This document shows, piece by piece, positions 42,819-51,748 of a stretch of 64,000 nucleotides of DNA (positions are counted from its first letter, which is position 1; the number at the start of each line of letters is the position of its first letter). Below the pieces are notes generated by a model that saw nothing but the letters and a program-made list of their open reading frames with translations, made no database searches and was not told the DNA's origin. The stretch is from Rhodococcus oryzae (GTDB lineage Bacteria > Actinomycetota > Actinomycetes > Mycobacteriales > Mycobacteriaceae): NCBI RefSeq assembly GCF_005049235.1, contig NZ_SUMD01000006.1, positions 62,001 to 126,000 on the forward strand, given 5' to 3'. Made by a program: the position numbers and the translations under genes.

Positions 42819-43603
42819 AACAAATTGCTCCCTACCTCCGCGTGCTCGCTGGGTTATTCGCCGCCATCTGCACCTGGCTCGCGATCGTCGAGCTCATCAA
42901 CGGGGACTTCGGGCAACTCGTGGTTCAGCTGCTCTTCGCCGCAGGCCTCTGGTATCTCGCGCTCGGCAAGCCGATCCGCGATCACCTCGCCAGGGTCAAG
43001 GTAGAACAGAGCGGACTCGCCGCCCGCGCGCAGGCCGGCCACGAGGCATTCCTGGCCGGCGACCCGGCCGCGTTCGGACCGCCACCGGAGGCGCCGAAGC
43101 CGCCTCCGGTTCGCAAGGGTGTGATCGTCGCGTCCGGGATCGCCGCGCTGCTCGTCGTCGTCGGGATCGTCAGTGACATCGGTGATGGACTGGACAACGA
43201 ATCGGATTCGGCACCGACCAGTGCGATGAACGAGCCTGCGTCAGCAGCGGCAAGGCAGGCGGAAACCGCAGGGCGGGCCACCATGTCGGCCCAGCCGGTG
43301 CCGGTTGCTCCGGTGGTCGCACCGTCGGTCGAGTCAACGACGCAGGCCGCGCCGGCCGCCGCTCCCGTCGTCGCGGTCATGCCGTCTGTGGTGTGCATGA
43401 ACCTGCAGGCCGCCCAGGACATGATCCAGGCAGCCGGGGTGTTCTTCTCCCGGAGTCAGGACGCCTCGGGCAAGGGCCGCGCGCAGGTGCTCGACCGCAA
43501 TTGGGTGGTGGTCGCGCAGACCCCGCCCGCGGGTTCCACTGTCACAGAGGGCGAAGCGGTGCTCTCGGTGGTCAAGGAAGGTGAAGTCGGGGACTGCTCC
43601 TGA
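42815..43603 (+). CDS. Membrane protein with C-terminal PASTA domain
   Basis: 262 residues. Two N-terminal membrane helices (about 9-29 and 34-50), a cytoplasmic Pro-rich loop, a third helix (about 100-120), then a long Ala/Pro/Val/Ser linker and one PASTA-like domain (about 190-258) containing MNLQAAQDMIQAAGV and AQTPPAGSTVTEGEAVLSVV. PASTA domains bind peptidoglycan or muropeptides. The GTG at 42815 follows GAGGAG and overlaps the previous stop (GTGA), so it belongs to the RM operon; a strong terminator follows. Its job in that operon is unknown. Confidence 0.8.
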   Translation: MKQIAPYLRVLAGLFAAICTWLAIVELINGDFGQLVVQLLFAAGLWYLALGKPIRDHLARVKVEQSGLAARAQAGHEAFLAGDPAAFGPPPEAPKPPPVRKGVIVASGIAALLVVVGIVSDIGDGLDNESDSAPTSAMNEPASAAARQAETAGRATMSAQPVPVAPVVAPSVESTTQAAPAAAPVVAVMPSVVCMNLQAAQDMIQAAGVFFSRSQDASGKGRAQVLDRNWVVVAQTPPAGSTVTEGEAVLSVVKEGEVGDCS

Positions 43604-43629
43604 GGACGGGTCGACTCAGCCAGCGCACT

Positions 43630-43679
43630 GGGCACCGCGCCGACACCCCCTATTTTCTGGGTGGTGTCGGGCGGTGCCC
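43630..43679 (+). terminator. Strong terminator ending the RM gene block
   Basis: Arms GGGCACCG-CGCCGACACC (43630-43647) and GGTGTCGG-GCGGTGCCC (43663-43679) pair with one bulge, followed closely by TTTTT and TTTT. Confidence 0.85.
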
Positions 43680-43693
43680 TGCGGTTTTTGCTT

Positions 43694-45088
43694 TTAGGCG
43701 GCGAAGGGGAGTTGGTTGCGCCGGTTGTGTGCTGGCATGGGTTTTCGCTGGGGGTCGATCCAGGTGGGTGGGGTGAACCAAGGATGGCTGTCGTCTTTGC
43801 TGATGTGGACGGTCCAGTCGCCGCGGTGGATGGTGGTGTGGTGGAAGCGGCAGAGCAGTACCAGGTTTGACAGGTTGGTGGGTCCGCCGTTGGACCAGTG
43901 GATTATGTGGTGGGCTTCGGTCCAGGCGGCGGGTCGCCCGCAGCCGGGGAAGGCGCAGCCGCAGTCGCGTGCGTTCAGGGCGCGGCGGAGTTTGCGGGGG
44001 ATGAGGCGGGTGGTGCGTCCGACGTCGATGGGGTTGCCGTCGGAGTCCATGGTGATGGGGGTGATGTCGGCGTCGCAGGAGATCTGGGCGGCGAGGTCGA
44101 GGGAGATCGGTCCGAGCCAGGGCATCCAGGCGGGTCCGCGCCGTCGCCCCTGGTGCTGGCTGCGTTCCGGGTGGTGGTGGTTGTCGGTGGTGGCGGCGAG
44201 GTCGTCGGCGTCGACGAAGACGTTGATGTGGGGTCGTTCGCCGCCTTCGCTGGGCGCCTGCCCGGAGTCCAGATATGAGCGGATGATGTGGGTGAGGGCG
44301 TCGGCGCGGCGTTGGGCGGGTGTGCGTTGGTCTTTGCTGGTTTGTCCGTCGCGGTTGTCGGCTCCGGGCCGCGGCTTGGATAAGGCGGACAGTGCGGTGA
44401 GGAGGGCTTCGCCGGAGGCGGCGTCGAGGTGTCCTTTGAGGTGGATGCGGCCGCCGAGTCCGGGTGAGGCGTGGAATTCGTTGAGTTCGGCGTTCTCGGA
44501 GTCGGGGTTCTTCTTGTCGCCGTTGAGGATGTGATCGAGGGCTTTGGCGCGTCGGGCGAGGGTGGTGGAGTCTTCGGTGCGGGCGGCGTATAGGAGGTAG
44601 CGGGCGCAGGCTTGTGTTCGGGTGGCGTCGGTTCCGACGATGTCGAACACATTCTCGCCGTCGCCGTCACCGGAAGCGTCACTGTCGGTATCAGTCGCGG
44701 TGTTGTCGTCGCTGCGGGCTGGGGCATCGGGGTCGGGCACCTTGTTCAGGAGTTCGACGATGACGCGGATCTGGTCGTAGTCGGTTTCTCCGGCGTCGAA
44801 CGCGGTGGCGACCTCCGGGTGCTTGACCAGTTCCCGTCCGAGTTTGACGATCTTATTGGCCTGGCCGGGGGTCATGGTGGTCGCCCCGGCGAGCCAGTTG
44901 CCGGGGGAGGAGGCCCCGACCTGTTCGGCCACGCATCGTTGATCGACCTGATGCATCAGCCGGACCCGCAGCGCCTCGAGCTGCCGCATCAGCAGCGAGA
45001 GCTCGGGAATCAACCTCAGGAGTTCGGTATCCGCGAGTTGCCACGCGGCCACATCCGGTGGCGCGGTGAGCATCTCGTCGAGATCCAT
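43694..45088 (-). CDS. 13E12/DUF222 family HNH endonuclease
   Basis: 464 residues. An N-terminal helical DUF222 region (about 10-300; a low-complexity Asp/Thr/Ser insertion lies near 125-145) and a C-terminal HNH domain with CAFPGCGRPAAW, AHHIIHWSNGGPTNLSNLVLLCRFHHTTIH. These repeat-family proteins occur in many copies in mycobacteria and relatives. A near-consensus LexA box lies 14 bp upstream of the ATG, so it is probably SOS-induced. It separates hsdMS from hsdR. Confidence 0.92.
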   Translation of the reverse strand: MDLDEMLTAPPDVAAWQLADTELLRLIPELSLLMRQLEALRVRLMHQVDQRCVAEQVGASSPGNWLAGATTMTPGQANKIVKLGRELVKHPEVATAFDAGETDYDQIRVIVELLNKVPDPDAPARSDDNTATDTDSDASGDGDGENVFDIVGTDATRTQACARYLLYAARTEDSTTLARRAKALDHILNGDKKNPDSENAELNEFHASPGLGGRIHLKGHLDAASGEALLTALSALSKPRPGADNRDGQTSKDQRTPAQRRADALTHIIRSYLDSGQAPSEGGERPHINVFVDADDLAATTDNHHHPERSQHQGRRRGPAWMPWLGPISLDLAAQISCDADITPITMDSDGNPIDVGRTTRLIPRKLRRALNARDCGCAFPGCGRPAAWTEAHHIIHWSNGGPTNLSNLVLLCRFHHTTIHRGDWTVHISKDDSHPWFTPPTWIDPQRKPMPAHNRRNQLPFAA

Positions 45089-45101
45089 GTTCGAAGTCTA
45101 C

Positions 45102-45117
45102 TCGAATGCATGTTCGA
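45102..45117. promoter_or_regulatory. LexA/SOS box upstream of the DUF222 gene
   Basis: TCGAATGCATGTTCGA; against the mycobacterial SOS consensus TCGAACnnnnGTTCGA only one conserved position differs. It is 14 bp upstream of the DUF222/HNH start (minus strand), matching the known LexA control of several 13E12-family genes in M. tuberculosis. Confidence 0.85.
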
Positions 45118-45149
45118 TCGCTAGGGGTGTGGGTGACTGGGATGAGCTT

Positions 45150-46841
45150 CTATCCGGCCGGACTCGGAGCCGGAGTGGTGGTGGTCGGGATGGTGGTGGT
45201 CGCCGCCACCGCGGTGGTCGGGGGCGTCGCGATGGCCGGTACCGAGCCCTGCGAGTCCACCGGGACAGCGTCTTCAGTTGTGGGGGCCGCGCTCGGCGTC
45301 GTCGTGGGTGCCGATGCTGTAGCGGATTCCGACGCCGCCGGTGTTTCGGTGGGCGCCGCTTCGGTCGTGGTCGTCGCGGCGGACTCCGTCGCCGTCACGG
45401 TGCCCGCGACGGGTGCCGTGCTCGGTGCCGTCGGCGCGGATGTGGCCGTGGCGGTGGCCGAAGAGAGTGCGGCGGCCAGGCTTCCGGCGTCCGGCTTCGC
45501 CGACGGGTCGATGGGCTGTCCGTTCTGTGCCTGCTGAGCGAGGTGGGTCAGCCACGCCGCGGCGTACTCGGCGGAGGTCAACGGCTTCCCGTTGGCGGCA
45601 TCGTTGTCGCGCCAGTAGTCGAAGTGATGACCGACGTCCTTGGCGAGCGTCAGCTGGTAGGGATCACTCAGAACGACCGGGATGGTGTTCTGGTTCGTCG
45701 TGATGAGCCCGATGATCTCCTTGAACACCTTCTGCGGAAGGTAGGCCAGCGGCGACATCTCGTCGGCGGAGATCGACTGGGCCTTCGCCGGGGCCTTCGC
45801 GGCCTCACCGGGCTTGTACGACGGGGAGGACACCGTCAGCAGCACGTCGAGGAAGGTCTGGTCGCCCTTCATCCAGTCCGGCTGGGACCGAACCTCCGCG
45901 AACGCGTTGAACGCGATCTGGCTGAGCGCGACGGCGACATCCTGTCCCGTCGCAGGCGTGAGGCCCTCGCGCTCGAGGGTGTCGACGTTCAGTTGCCTGC
46001 CCACGTTGATCGCGAGCTGCAACAGCGAGATGTTCTCCGGCACCGCGCAGGTGAAGTCCTTCTCGGAGCAGAACGACGCGACCTTGCCGCCCAGCGCGCC
46101 GAAATCGTCGCCGCCGGTGTCCGGGAGGGCGCCCGCTCCTGCGGTCGGGTTGGTGCCGTTCTGGTACTGCCGGTCGAATCCGTCCGGATTGGCAAACGGA
46201 TTCTTCGCCCCGGGGAACGGGCCCTGACCATTCGCGCGGCCCGCGTCGGCCAGGATGACCACGCCGACGACGTTGCCCGGATTCACGATCCCGTATTCGC
46301 CGTTGGTGTCCGCGTCCTGATGGCCGACGTCCATCGCGACCCGCCGGGCGACGTCCGCGCCCTCGCTGTACCCGACGACGGCGAACTTCGTGTCCGGGCA
46401 CGCCACCCGGATCTCGCGCATCACCGATTCGGTGTTGGCCACGCCCTTGGCGACGGCGCCCTCGTAGCTGCTCATGTTCGCGGGGTAGGCGATGTAGACG
46501 GCGGCATACGCCTTCGGATCGACGACACCGTTCGGTGCGTTGATCACCGGATCGACCCAGTGGCTGCTGTAGTCGCTCGACAAAGCGGCAGGCAGCGCCT
46601 CGCCGTTGGGTCCGACCAGCATCTTCGTGGTGCCCGCCACGGGCGTGTCATTGCGGCCGGCGATCGAGATGGTCACCATGTCGTGGCACTCGGTCACCGA
46701 CGACGTGAGCTCGGTGTCCGCGGTGCGCGGCGCCGGGGACAAGGCCCACGTCAACCCGAGTATCGCCGTCACCCCCACGACAGCAGGCACCAAGGCAGCC
46801 GAAGCTATCCGATGGCGTGCGATGAACCCGCGAACTGTCAT
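45150..46841 (-). CDS. Cutinase-family secreted/cell-wall hydrolase with Thr/Ala/Pro tail
   Basis: 563 residues. An N-terminal hydrophobic anchor or signal (about 9-36) is followed by an alpha/beta-hydrolase of the cutinase type with nucleophile motif GYSEGADVARR (GxSxG), NPGNVVGVVILADAGR and a GHHFDYW catalytic-His region. The last 110 residues are almost only Ala, Thr, Ser and Pro, likely wall-spanning or glycosylated. Actinobacterial cutinase-like proteins hydrolyse lipid esters or act as phospholipases at the envelope. GGGAGAC precedes the ATG. Confidence 0.88.
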   Translation of the reverse strand: MTVRGFIARHRIASAALVPAVVGVTAILGLTWALSPAPRTADTELTSSVTECHDMVTISIAGRNDTPVAGTTKMLVGPNGEALPAALSSDYSSHWVDPVINAPNGVVDPKAYAAVYIAYPANMSSYEGAVAKGVANTESVMREIRVACPDTKFAVVGYSEGADVARRVAMDVGHQDADTNGEYGIVNPGNVVGVVILADAGRANGQGPFPGAKNPFANPDGFDRQYQNGTNPTAGAGALPDTGGDDFGALGGKVASFCSEKDFTCAVPENISLLQLAINVGRQLNVDTLEREGLTPATGQDVAVALSQIAFNAFAEVRSQPDWMKGDQTFLDVLLTVSSPSYKPGEAAKAPAKAQSISADEMSPLAYLPQKVFKEIIGLITTNQNTIPVVLSDPYQLTLAKDVGHHFDYWRDNDAANGKPLTSAEYAAAWLTHLAQQAQNGQPIDPSAKPDAGSLAAALSSATATATSAPTAPSTAPVAGTVTATESAATTTTEAAPTETPAASESATASAPTTTPSAAPTTEDAVPVDSQGSVPAIATPPTTAVAATTTIPTTTTPAPSPAG

Positions 46842-46986
46842 GTCGTCTCCCCATTCCGACTACCGAGGCACGCGTCGGTACTACCCCCCGAGCGGTGCGT
46901 CACATCACCAGATACATCGTCACATGGGACGGAAGTGCTACACAGAGATTACGCACGGACTTTCCGCAGTACCGGAAAGGGCACGA

Positions 46987-47013
46987 CGCGCCCACCCCCC
47001 TCTGGTGGGCGCG
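46987..47013 (-). terminator. Terminator after the DUF4352 gene
   Basis: 10-bp perfect arms CGCGCCCACC (46987-46996) and GGTGGGCGCG (47004-47013), 7-nt loop, just beyond the DUF4352 stop. Confidence 0.75.
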
Positions 47014-47023
47014 CCGATCCGGA

Positions 47024-47692
47024 CTACCGCAAGCTGACCCGCACCCCGCCGGAGAACATCGAGTCGTGTAGCTCGATCTCCGCGGGCGCCGCGTCGACGG
47101 GCATGTCGTAGACCACCTTCATGGTCACGGTGTTTCCGGGGTTGATCTCGTCCCAGAGCGCCACGTCGGTGTCCAGGTTCAGCCCGGCGGAGGTGTCCGC
47201 GGTGAACTTGCGACCCTTCGTGTCGTACATCTCCTGGTTGTCGGGGCTCAGCCCCTTCGGCTCGTCGGCGGTGTTCTGAACCGTCATCGTGACGATCACG
47301 AACTGGCCCTGCGCCTCCTCTGCGAGAAACTGGTTGTCGCCCAGGGACGACAGGCCGGTCTGCACATCGGTGACCACGAACTCGAACTTGCCGTCGCGGA
47401 CAGCGGTGTTCATCGTGGCGGCGGCCTCCGAGGCCGGCTTGTTCGAAGGCGCCTCGACGGGCGCTCCGCCCGGCTGCGCGCCCGCGGGTGCCGCCTCAGA
47501 GGAGGCATCGGGATTTCCGGCTTCCTTGTCGCCGCCGCCGCTGAGGCCGCCGACGACCAGGATGGCGACGATCGCGCCGACGACCCACGGCCACTTCTTG
47601 GCCTTCTTCTTCGGCGGCTCGGGCGCAGGCTGCGGCGGGATCCGCCAACCCTGCGGGGACTGGTCGGGATTCGGTGTCTGGGGGTAGGTCAT
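47024..47692 (-). CDS. DUF4352-domain membrane-anchored protein
   Basis: 222 residues: a Pro/Gln-rich N-terminus, a Lys-rich stop (KKKAKKWP), one membrane helix (about 35-50), a linker, and an immunoglobulin-like DUF4352 domain (about 95-222) with GQFVIVTMTVQNTADEPKGL, NINPGNT-type strands and VVYDMPVD. Such domains face outward and often bind or inhibit other proteins; function not known here. GAGGGAGACC precedes the ATG. Confidence 0.85.
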   Translation of the reverse strand: MTYPQTPNPDQSPQGWRIPPQPAPEPPKKKAKKWPWVVGAIVAILVVGGLSGGGDKEAGNPDASSEAAPAGAQPGGAPVEAPSNKPASEAAATMNTAVRDGKFEFVVTDVQTGLSSLGDNQFLAEEAQGQFVIVTMTVQNTADEPKGLSPDNQEMYDTKGRKFTADTSAGLNLDTDVALWDEINPGNTVTMKVVYDMPVDAAPAEIELHDSMFSGGVRVSLR

Positions 47693-47930
47693 GGTCTCCC
47701 TCTCGTGGTCGGGCGGAGGCCGTCCGAGTTATTTCGTGAACGTGTGCTCACATCGTGCGGGAGTCGAGGCGACGGGTTGATACGTCGCCGCGATAAGGCG
47801 GGTTATCAAATCTCGGCACCGCCCTATGTGCCGGCCTGCGGTGTGCTGGACCCGTATTCGCCTCGGGACCTTGGGCACTCTGCCGAGGGAACCGTCACCC
47901 TTGGCGAGGGCACCTTCTAGGTTGGTCATC

Positions 47931-50900
47931 ATGAAAGAGGTTGTGGACATGGGCGAGTCGCATGGGCTGTCCGAGGACGACTGGGAGCACCTGGCCCTCG
48001 ACGTGCTTTCGGAGCTCGCATGGAAGCCGCTGAGCGGCACCGAAATCGCCCCCGGCACCGGTGAGCGGGCCTCCTGGGACGAGCTGTTGATCGTCCCGCG
48101 CCTGCGGGCCGCGATCGCCAAGTTCAATCCGGAGTTGCCTCCGCACATCGTCGACCAGGCGGTCGCGCTCGTCGCGACGGCCACCTCCAACGACGCGATC
48201 TCGGAGAATCAGGTCATCCACGGCTTCCTCACGGAGGGGCTGCGCAAGATCAGCTACGTCGACGACTCGGGAGTCGAGGTCACCCCGACCATCCGGCTGC
48301 TGTCCACTCAGCCCGACGACAACGACTGGCTCGCCGTCAACCAGGTGACGATCGTCCGGGCCGACTTCAAGCGCCGGTTCGACATCGTCCTCTACCTGAA
48401 CGGGATGCCGGTCAGCGTCGTCGAGCTCAAGCGGGCGGGCGCCGAGCACGCAGGCCTCGTCGAGGCACATTCGCAGCTGCGCACGTACCTCGCGGAGTTC
48501 CCGCTGGCGTTCCGCTTCGCCGTCTTCAACCTCGTCTCCGACGGCATCACCGCTCGGTACGGCACCCCGTTCACCGCGTTCAATCACTTCTCGCCGTGGA
48601 ACGTCGACGACGACGGCGTGCCGGTCACCGCGGAGAACTCCGAGGCCGACACCACCGCGCTCGACGTGGCGCTGCACGGCTTGTACAACCAGGAGCGGTT
48701 CCTGCAGCTGATCCGCGGTTACACCGCGTTCGACAAGGGTGAGGACGGACTGGTCAAGCGGATCGCCAAGCCGCACCAGTACTTTGCCGTCACCAAGGCA
48801 GAGGGCTCCACGGTCTACGCCGTGGAGAGCAACGGCAAGGCCGGCGTCGTGTGGCACACCCAGGGCTCGGGCAAGTCCATGGAGATGGAGCTCTACGCCA
48901 ATCAGGTGATCCGACATCCCAAGCTGGCGAACCCGACGATCGTGGTCATCACGGACCGCACCGAGCTCGACGGACAGCTCTACGAGACCTTCCTGCGCTC
49001 GCAGTTGCTGCCCGAGCGCCCGCAGCAGGTCCGCAAGCGCGAGGAGTTGCGTCAGGAACTGTCCGGCCGGACCACTGGCGGCATCTACTTCACCACCCTG
49101 CAGAAGTTCGGGAAGACCAAAGAGGAGAAGGACTCAGGGGCCAGCCATCCGCTGCTGTCCGCCCGCAGGAACATCATCGTGATCGTCGACGAGGCGCATC
49201 GCAGCCACTACGACAACCTCGACGGCTACGCGCGGCACCTGCGCGACGCGTTGCCGCACGCCACCCTCATCGCCTTCACCGGCACCCCGATCTCGTTCGA
49301 GGACCGTGACACCCGGGCGGTGTTCGGCGACTACATCGACATCTACGACCTGACCCGCGCCGTCGCGGACGGGGCGACGGTCCCGGTGTACTTCGAGAGC
49401 AGGCTCGTCAAGGTCGCCTTCGCGGACGGGGTCAGCGAGGACGACCTCGACGCCACCGCCGACGAGGTGACCGCAGGCCTCGACGACACCGAGCGCGACC
49501 GGATCGAGAAGTCCGTCGCCGTCGTCAACGCCGTCTACGGCACGCCTGCCCGGTTGTCGAAGCTGGCGCAGGACGTCGTCGAGCACTGGGAGAACCGCCG
49601 GGACGCGATGCGCCCCTTCATCGGATCGGACGACAACCCGACGGCGCCGGGCAAGGCGATGATCGTCGGCGCCACCCGCGAGATCTGCGCCAACCTGTAC
49701 CGCGAGATCGTGGCGCTGCGGCCGGACTGGCACTCCGACGACCTCGCCTCCGGGCGCATCAAGGTCGTCTACTCGGGCAACGCCTCGGATCAGCCCCCGA
49801 TCAGCGACCACGTGCGCCGCGACTCGGAGAACGCGACGATCAAGAAGCGGCTCAAGGACGTCGACGACGAGCTGGAGATCGTCATCGTCAAGGACATGAT
49901 GCTCACAGGCTTCGACTCGCCACCGCTGCACACCATGTACCTGGACCGGCCGCTCAAGGGCGCTCTGCTGATGCAGGCGCTGGCGCGCGTCAACCGGACC
50001 TTCCGGGGCAAGCAGGACGGCCTGCTCGTCGCCTACGCGCCGATCGCGGACCACCTGGCCGAGGCGCTGGCCGAATACACCCAGGCGGACCAGAAATCCA
50101 AGCCGTTGGGCCGCGACATCAACGAGGCGATCGACACCGCGAAGAACCTGATCACGGTCCTCGAGTCGATCCTGCACGGGTTCGACTGGCGAGCACGGCT
50201 GCGTGCCGCGAGCGCCCGCGCCTACTTCGAGGCGGCGAACGCGACCGTCAACCACCTCCGCGATCCGCGGAACCCGGAGAACCAGGTCCGCGAGGGGGAG
50301 GAGACCCTGGCCGTCCGCTACCGGAAGTTCGCCTCGCAGCTGTCGCGGGTGTGGGCCATCTGCGGCAGCCGCGAGGAACTCCGTGAGCTCGCGCCCACCG
50401 CGCGGTTCTTCGAGGAGGTCCGCGTCTACATGGCGAAGTGGGATGCGGAGGACCGGCTGGCGCGCGGCCAGGCGGTGCCCGAGGATGTGGAGCGCGCGCT
50501 GCGGCAGCTGATGGCGGCGTCGGTCGAATCCGGCGAGGTGCTCGACATCTACGACGCGGCGGGGATGCCGAAGCCGTCGCTGAGCGACATCAACGTCGAC
50601 TTCATCGCCAAGACCAAGCAGGCGAAGAACCCCAATCTGGCGATCGAGGCACTGCGTCGACTCATCAACGAGGAGTCGCGGAAGGCCGCCAGACACAACG
50701 TCGTCCGCCAGCGCGCCTTCTCGGAGAAGCTGCAGGACCTGATGGTCAAGTACACCAACAGCCAGCTCACCTCCGCGGAGGTGATCGCGGCGATGGTCGA
50801 GATGGCGAAGGAGGTGGCCGAGGAGGCCGACCGCGGCGCCCGCTTCTCGCCGCCGCTCGACTACAAGGAGCTGGCGTTCTACGACGCCGTCTCGCAGAAC

Positions 50901-51140
50901 CCTTCTGCCGTGGCGGAGCAGGGGGAGGGCAAGCTCGCCGACATCGCGCGCGAGTTGGTCGCCGTCATGCGACGGGACGTGCGCACCGACTGGACCGTCC
51001 GCGAGGACGTCAAGGCCAAGCTGCGCTCGCAGATCAAACGGCTGCTCACCAAGCACGGGTATCCGCCGGATCAGCAGCCCGAGGCGATCAAGCTGGTGAT
51101 CGAGCAGATGGAGATCATCGCGCCGGAGATGGCGGCCTAG
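47931..51140 (+). CDS. hsdR: Type I restriction endonuclease subunit HsdR
   Basis: 1069 residues. The N-terminal nuclease of the PD-(D/E)xK type has D151 and E165-L-K167 in VVELK; the SF2 motor has Walker A TQGSGKS (K315), DEAH at 420-423 and the FTGTPI motif; a helical C-terminus (about 700-1069) binds the methylase core. With HsdM/HsdS it cuts unmodified DNA after ATP-driven translocation. ATG 47949 has a better spaced AGAGG site than 47931. It lies 4.3 kb from hsdS with three unrelated opposite-strand genes between. Confidence 0.95.
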   Translation: MKEVVDMGESHGLSEDDWEHLALDVLSELAWKPLSGTEIAPGTGERASWDELLIVPRLRAAIAKFNPELPPHIVDQAVALVATATSNDAISENQVIHGFLTEGLRKISYVDDSGVEVTPTIRLLSTQPDDNDWLAVNQVTIVRADFKRRFDIVLYLNGMPVSVVELKRAGAEHAGLVEAHSQLRTYLAEFPLAFRFAVFNLVSDGITARYGTPFTAFNHFSPWNVDDDGVPVTAENSEADTTALDVALHGLYNQERFLQLIRGYTAFDKGEDGLVKRIAKPHQYFAVTKAEGSTVYAVESNGKAGVVWHTQGSGKSMEMELYANQVIRHPKLANPTIVVITDRTELDGQLYETFLRSQLLPERPQQVRKREELRQELSGRTTGGIYFTTLQKFGKTKEEKDSGASHPLLSARRNIIVIVDEAHRSHYDNLDGYARHLRDALPHATLIAFTGTPISFEDRDTRAVFGDYIDIYDLTRAVADGATVPVYFESRLVKVAFADGVSEDDLDATADEVTAGLDDTERDRIEKSVAVVNAVYGTPARLSKLAQDVVEHWENRRDAMRPFIGSDDNPTAPGKAMIVGATREICANLYREIVALRPDWHSDDLASGRIKVVYSGNASDQPPISDHVRRDSENATIKKRLKDVDDELEIVIVKDMMLTGFDSPPLHTMYLDRPLKGALLMQALARVNRTFRGKQDGLLVAYAPIADHLAEALAEYTQADQKSKPLGRDINEAIDTAKNLITVLESILHGFDWRARLRAASARAYFEAANATVNHLRDPRNPENQVREGEETLAVRYRKFASQLSRVWAICGSREELRELAPTARFFEEVRVYMAKWDAEDRLARGQAVPEDVERALRQLMAASVESGEVLDIYDAAGMPKPSLSDINVDFIAKTKQAKNPNLAIEALRRLINEESRKAARHNVVRQRAFSEKLQDLMVKYTNSQLTSAEVIAAMVEMAKEVAEEADRGARFSPPLDYKELAFYDAVSQNPSAVAEQGEGKLADIARELVAVMRRDVRTDWTVREDVKAKLRSQIKRLLTKHGYPPDQQPEAIKLVIEQMEIIAPEMAA

Positions 51141-51145
51141 GGTGC

Positions 51146-51191
51146 CCTGTGCGCGATTTGTACCCCAGCTGGGGTACAAATCGCGCACAGG
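51146..51191. terminator. 46-bp perfect palindrome between hsdR and the GNAT gene
   Basis: Two 23-bp perfect arms meet with no spacer (51146-51168 / 51169-51191), 6 bp after the hsdR stop and 14 bp before the convergent GNAT stop. The outer part CCTGTGCGCG is shared with the hairpin at 54519-54570. Confidence 0.85.
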
Positions 51192-51204
51192 CGGCGGAGC
51201 CGCC

Positions 51205-51699
51205 CTACAGCGTCAACTGCATGAATGTCATGTCCAGCCAGCGCCCGAACTTCATCCCGACTTCGGGCATCACGGCGACCGTCCGGAAGCCGAACCGCTC
51301 GTGCAGCGTGATCGAGGTGGTGTTGCCGGACTCGATGCTCGCCACCATCACGTGCACACTGCCCGCCCTGGCCCGCTCGATCAGCGCCGCCATCAGCTGG
51401 GACGCGATCCCCTTGCGGTGGTGGTCGACGTGCACGTACACCGAGTTCTCCACCGTGTACCGGTAGCCGCTCTTGGCCCGCCACACGCCGTAGGACGCGT
51501 AACCCGCCACCCGGCCGTCGGATTCCGCGACGAGCACCGGATAGCCGGCCCGGCGGCGGGCCTCGAGCCACTCGCGGCGGTCCTCGACGTCCACCGTCTC
51601 CTCGTCCCAGATGGCGGTGGTGTTGAGCACCGCCTCGTTGTGGATCTCGAGGATGCCGGGCAGATCGAGGTGGTCGGCGTCGCGGATCAACAGGCTCAC
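51205..51699 (-). CDS. GNAT-family N-acetyltransferase (phosphinothricin acetyltransferase-like)
   Basis: 164 residues from the GTG at 51699. GILEIHNEAVLNTTAIWDEE at the start and VYVHVDHHRKGIASQLMAALIERA (acetyl-CoA loop with R/Q-x-x-G-x-A/G) mark the PAT-type GNAT group; LHERFGFRTVAVMPEVG is the typical C-terminal part. It would acetylate a small amine using acetyl-CoA in the cytosol; substrate unknown. A longer frame to 51735 is possible. Confidence 0.85.
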   Translation of the reverse strand: MSLLIRDADHLDLPGILEIHNEAVLNTTAIWDEETVDVEDRREWLEARRRAGYPVLVAESDGRVAGYASYGVWRAKSGYRYTVENSVYVHVDHHRKGIASQLMAALIERARAGSVHVMVASIESGNTTSITLHERFGFRTVAVMPEVGMKFGRWLDMTFMQLTL

Positions 51700-51748
51700 C
51701 GGCTCATCGTGCCGCACCGGGACGGTCCGCCGCATCGGGACCGTCGGG

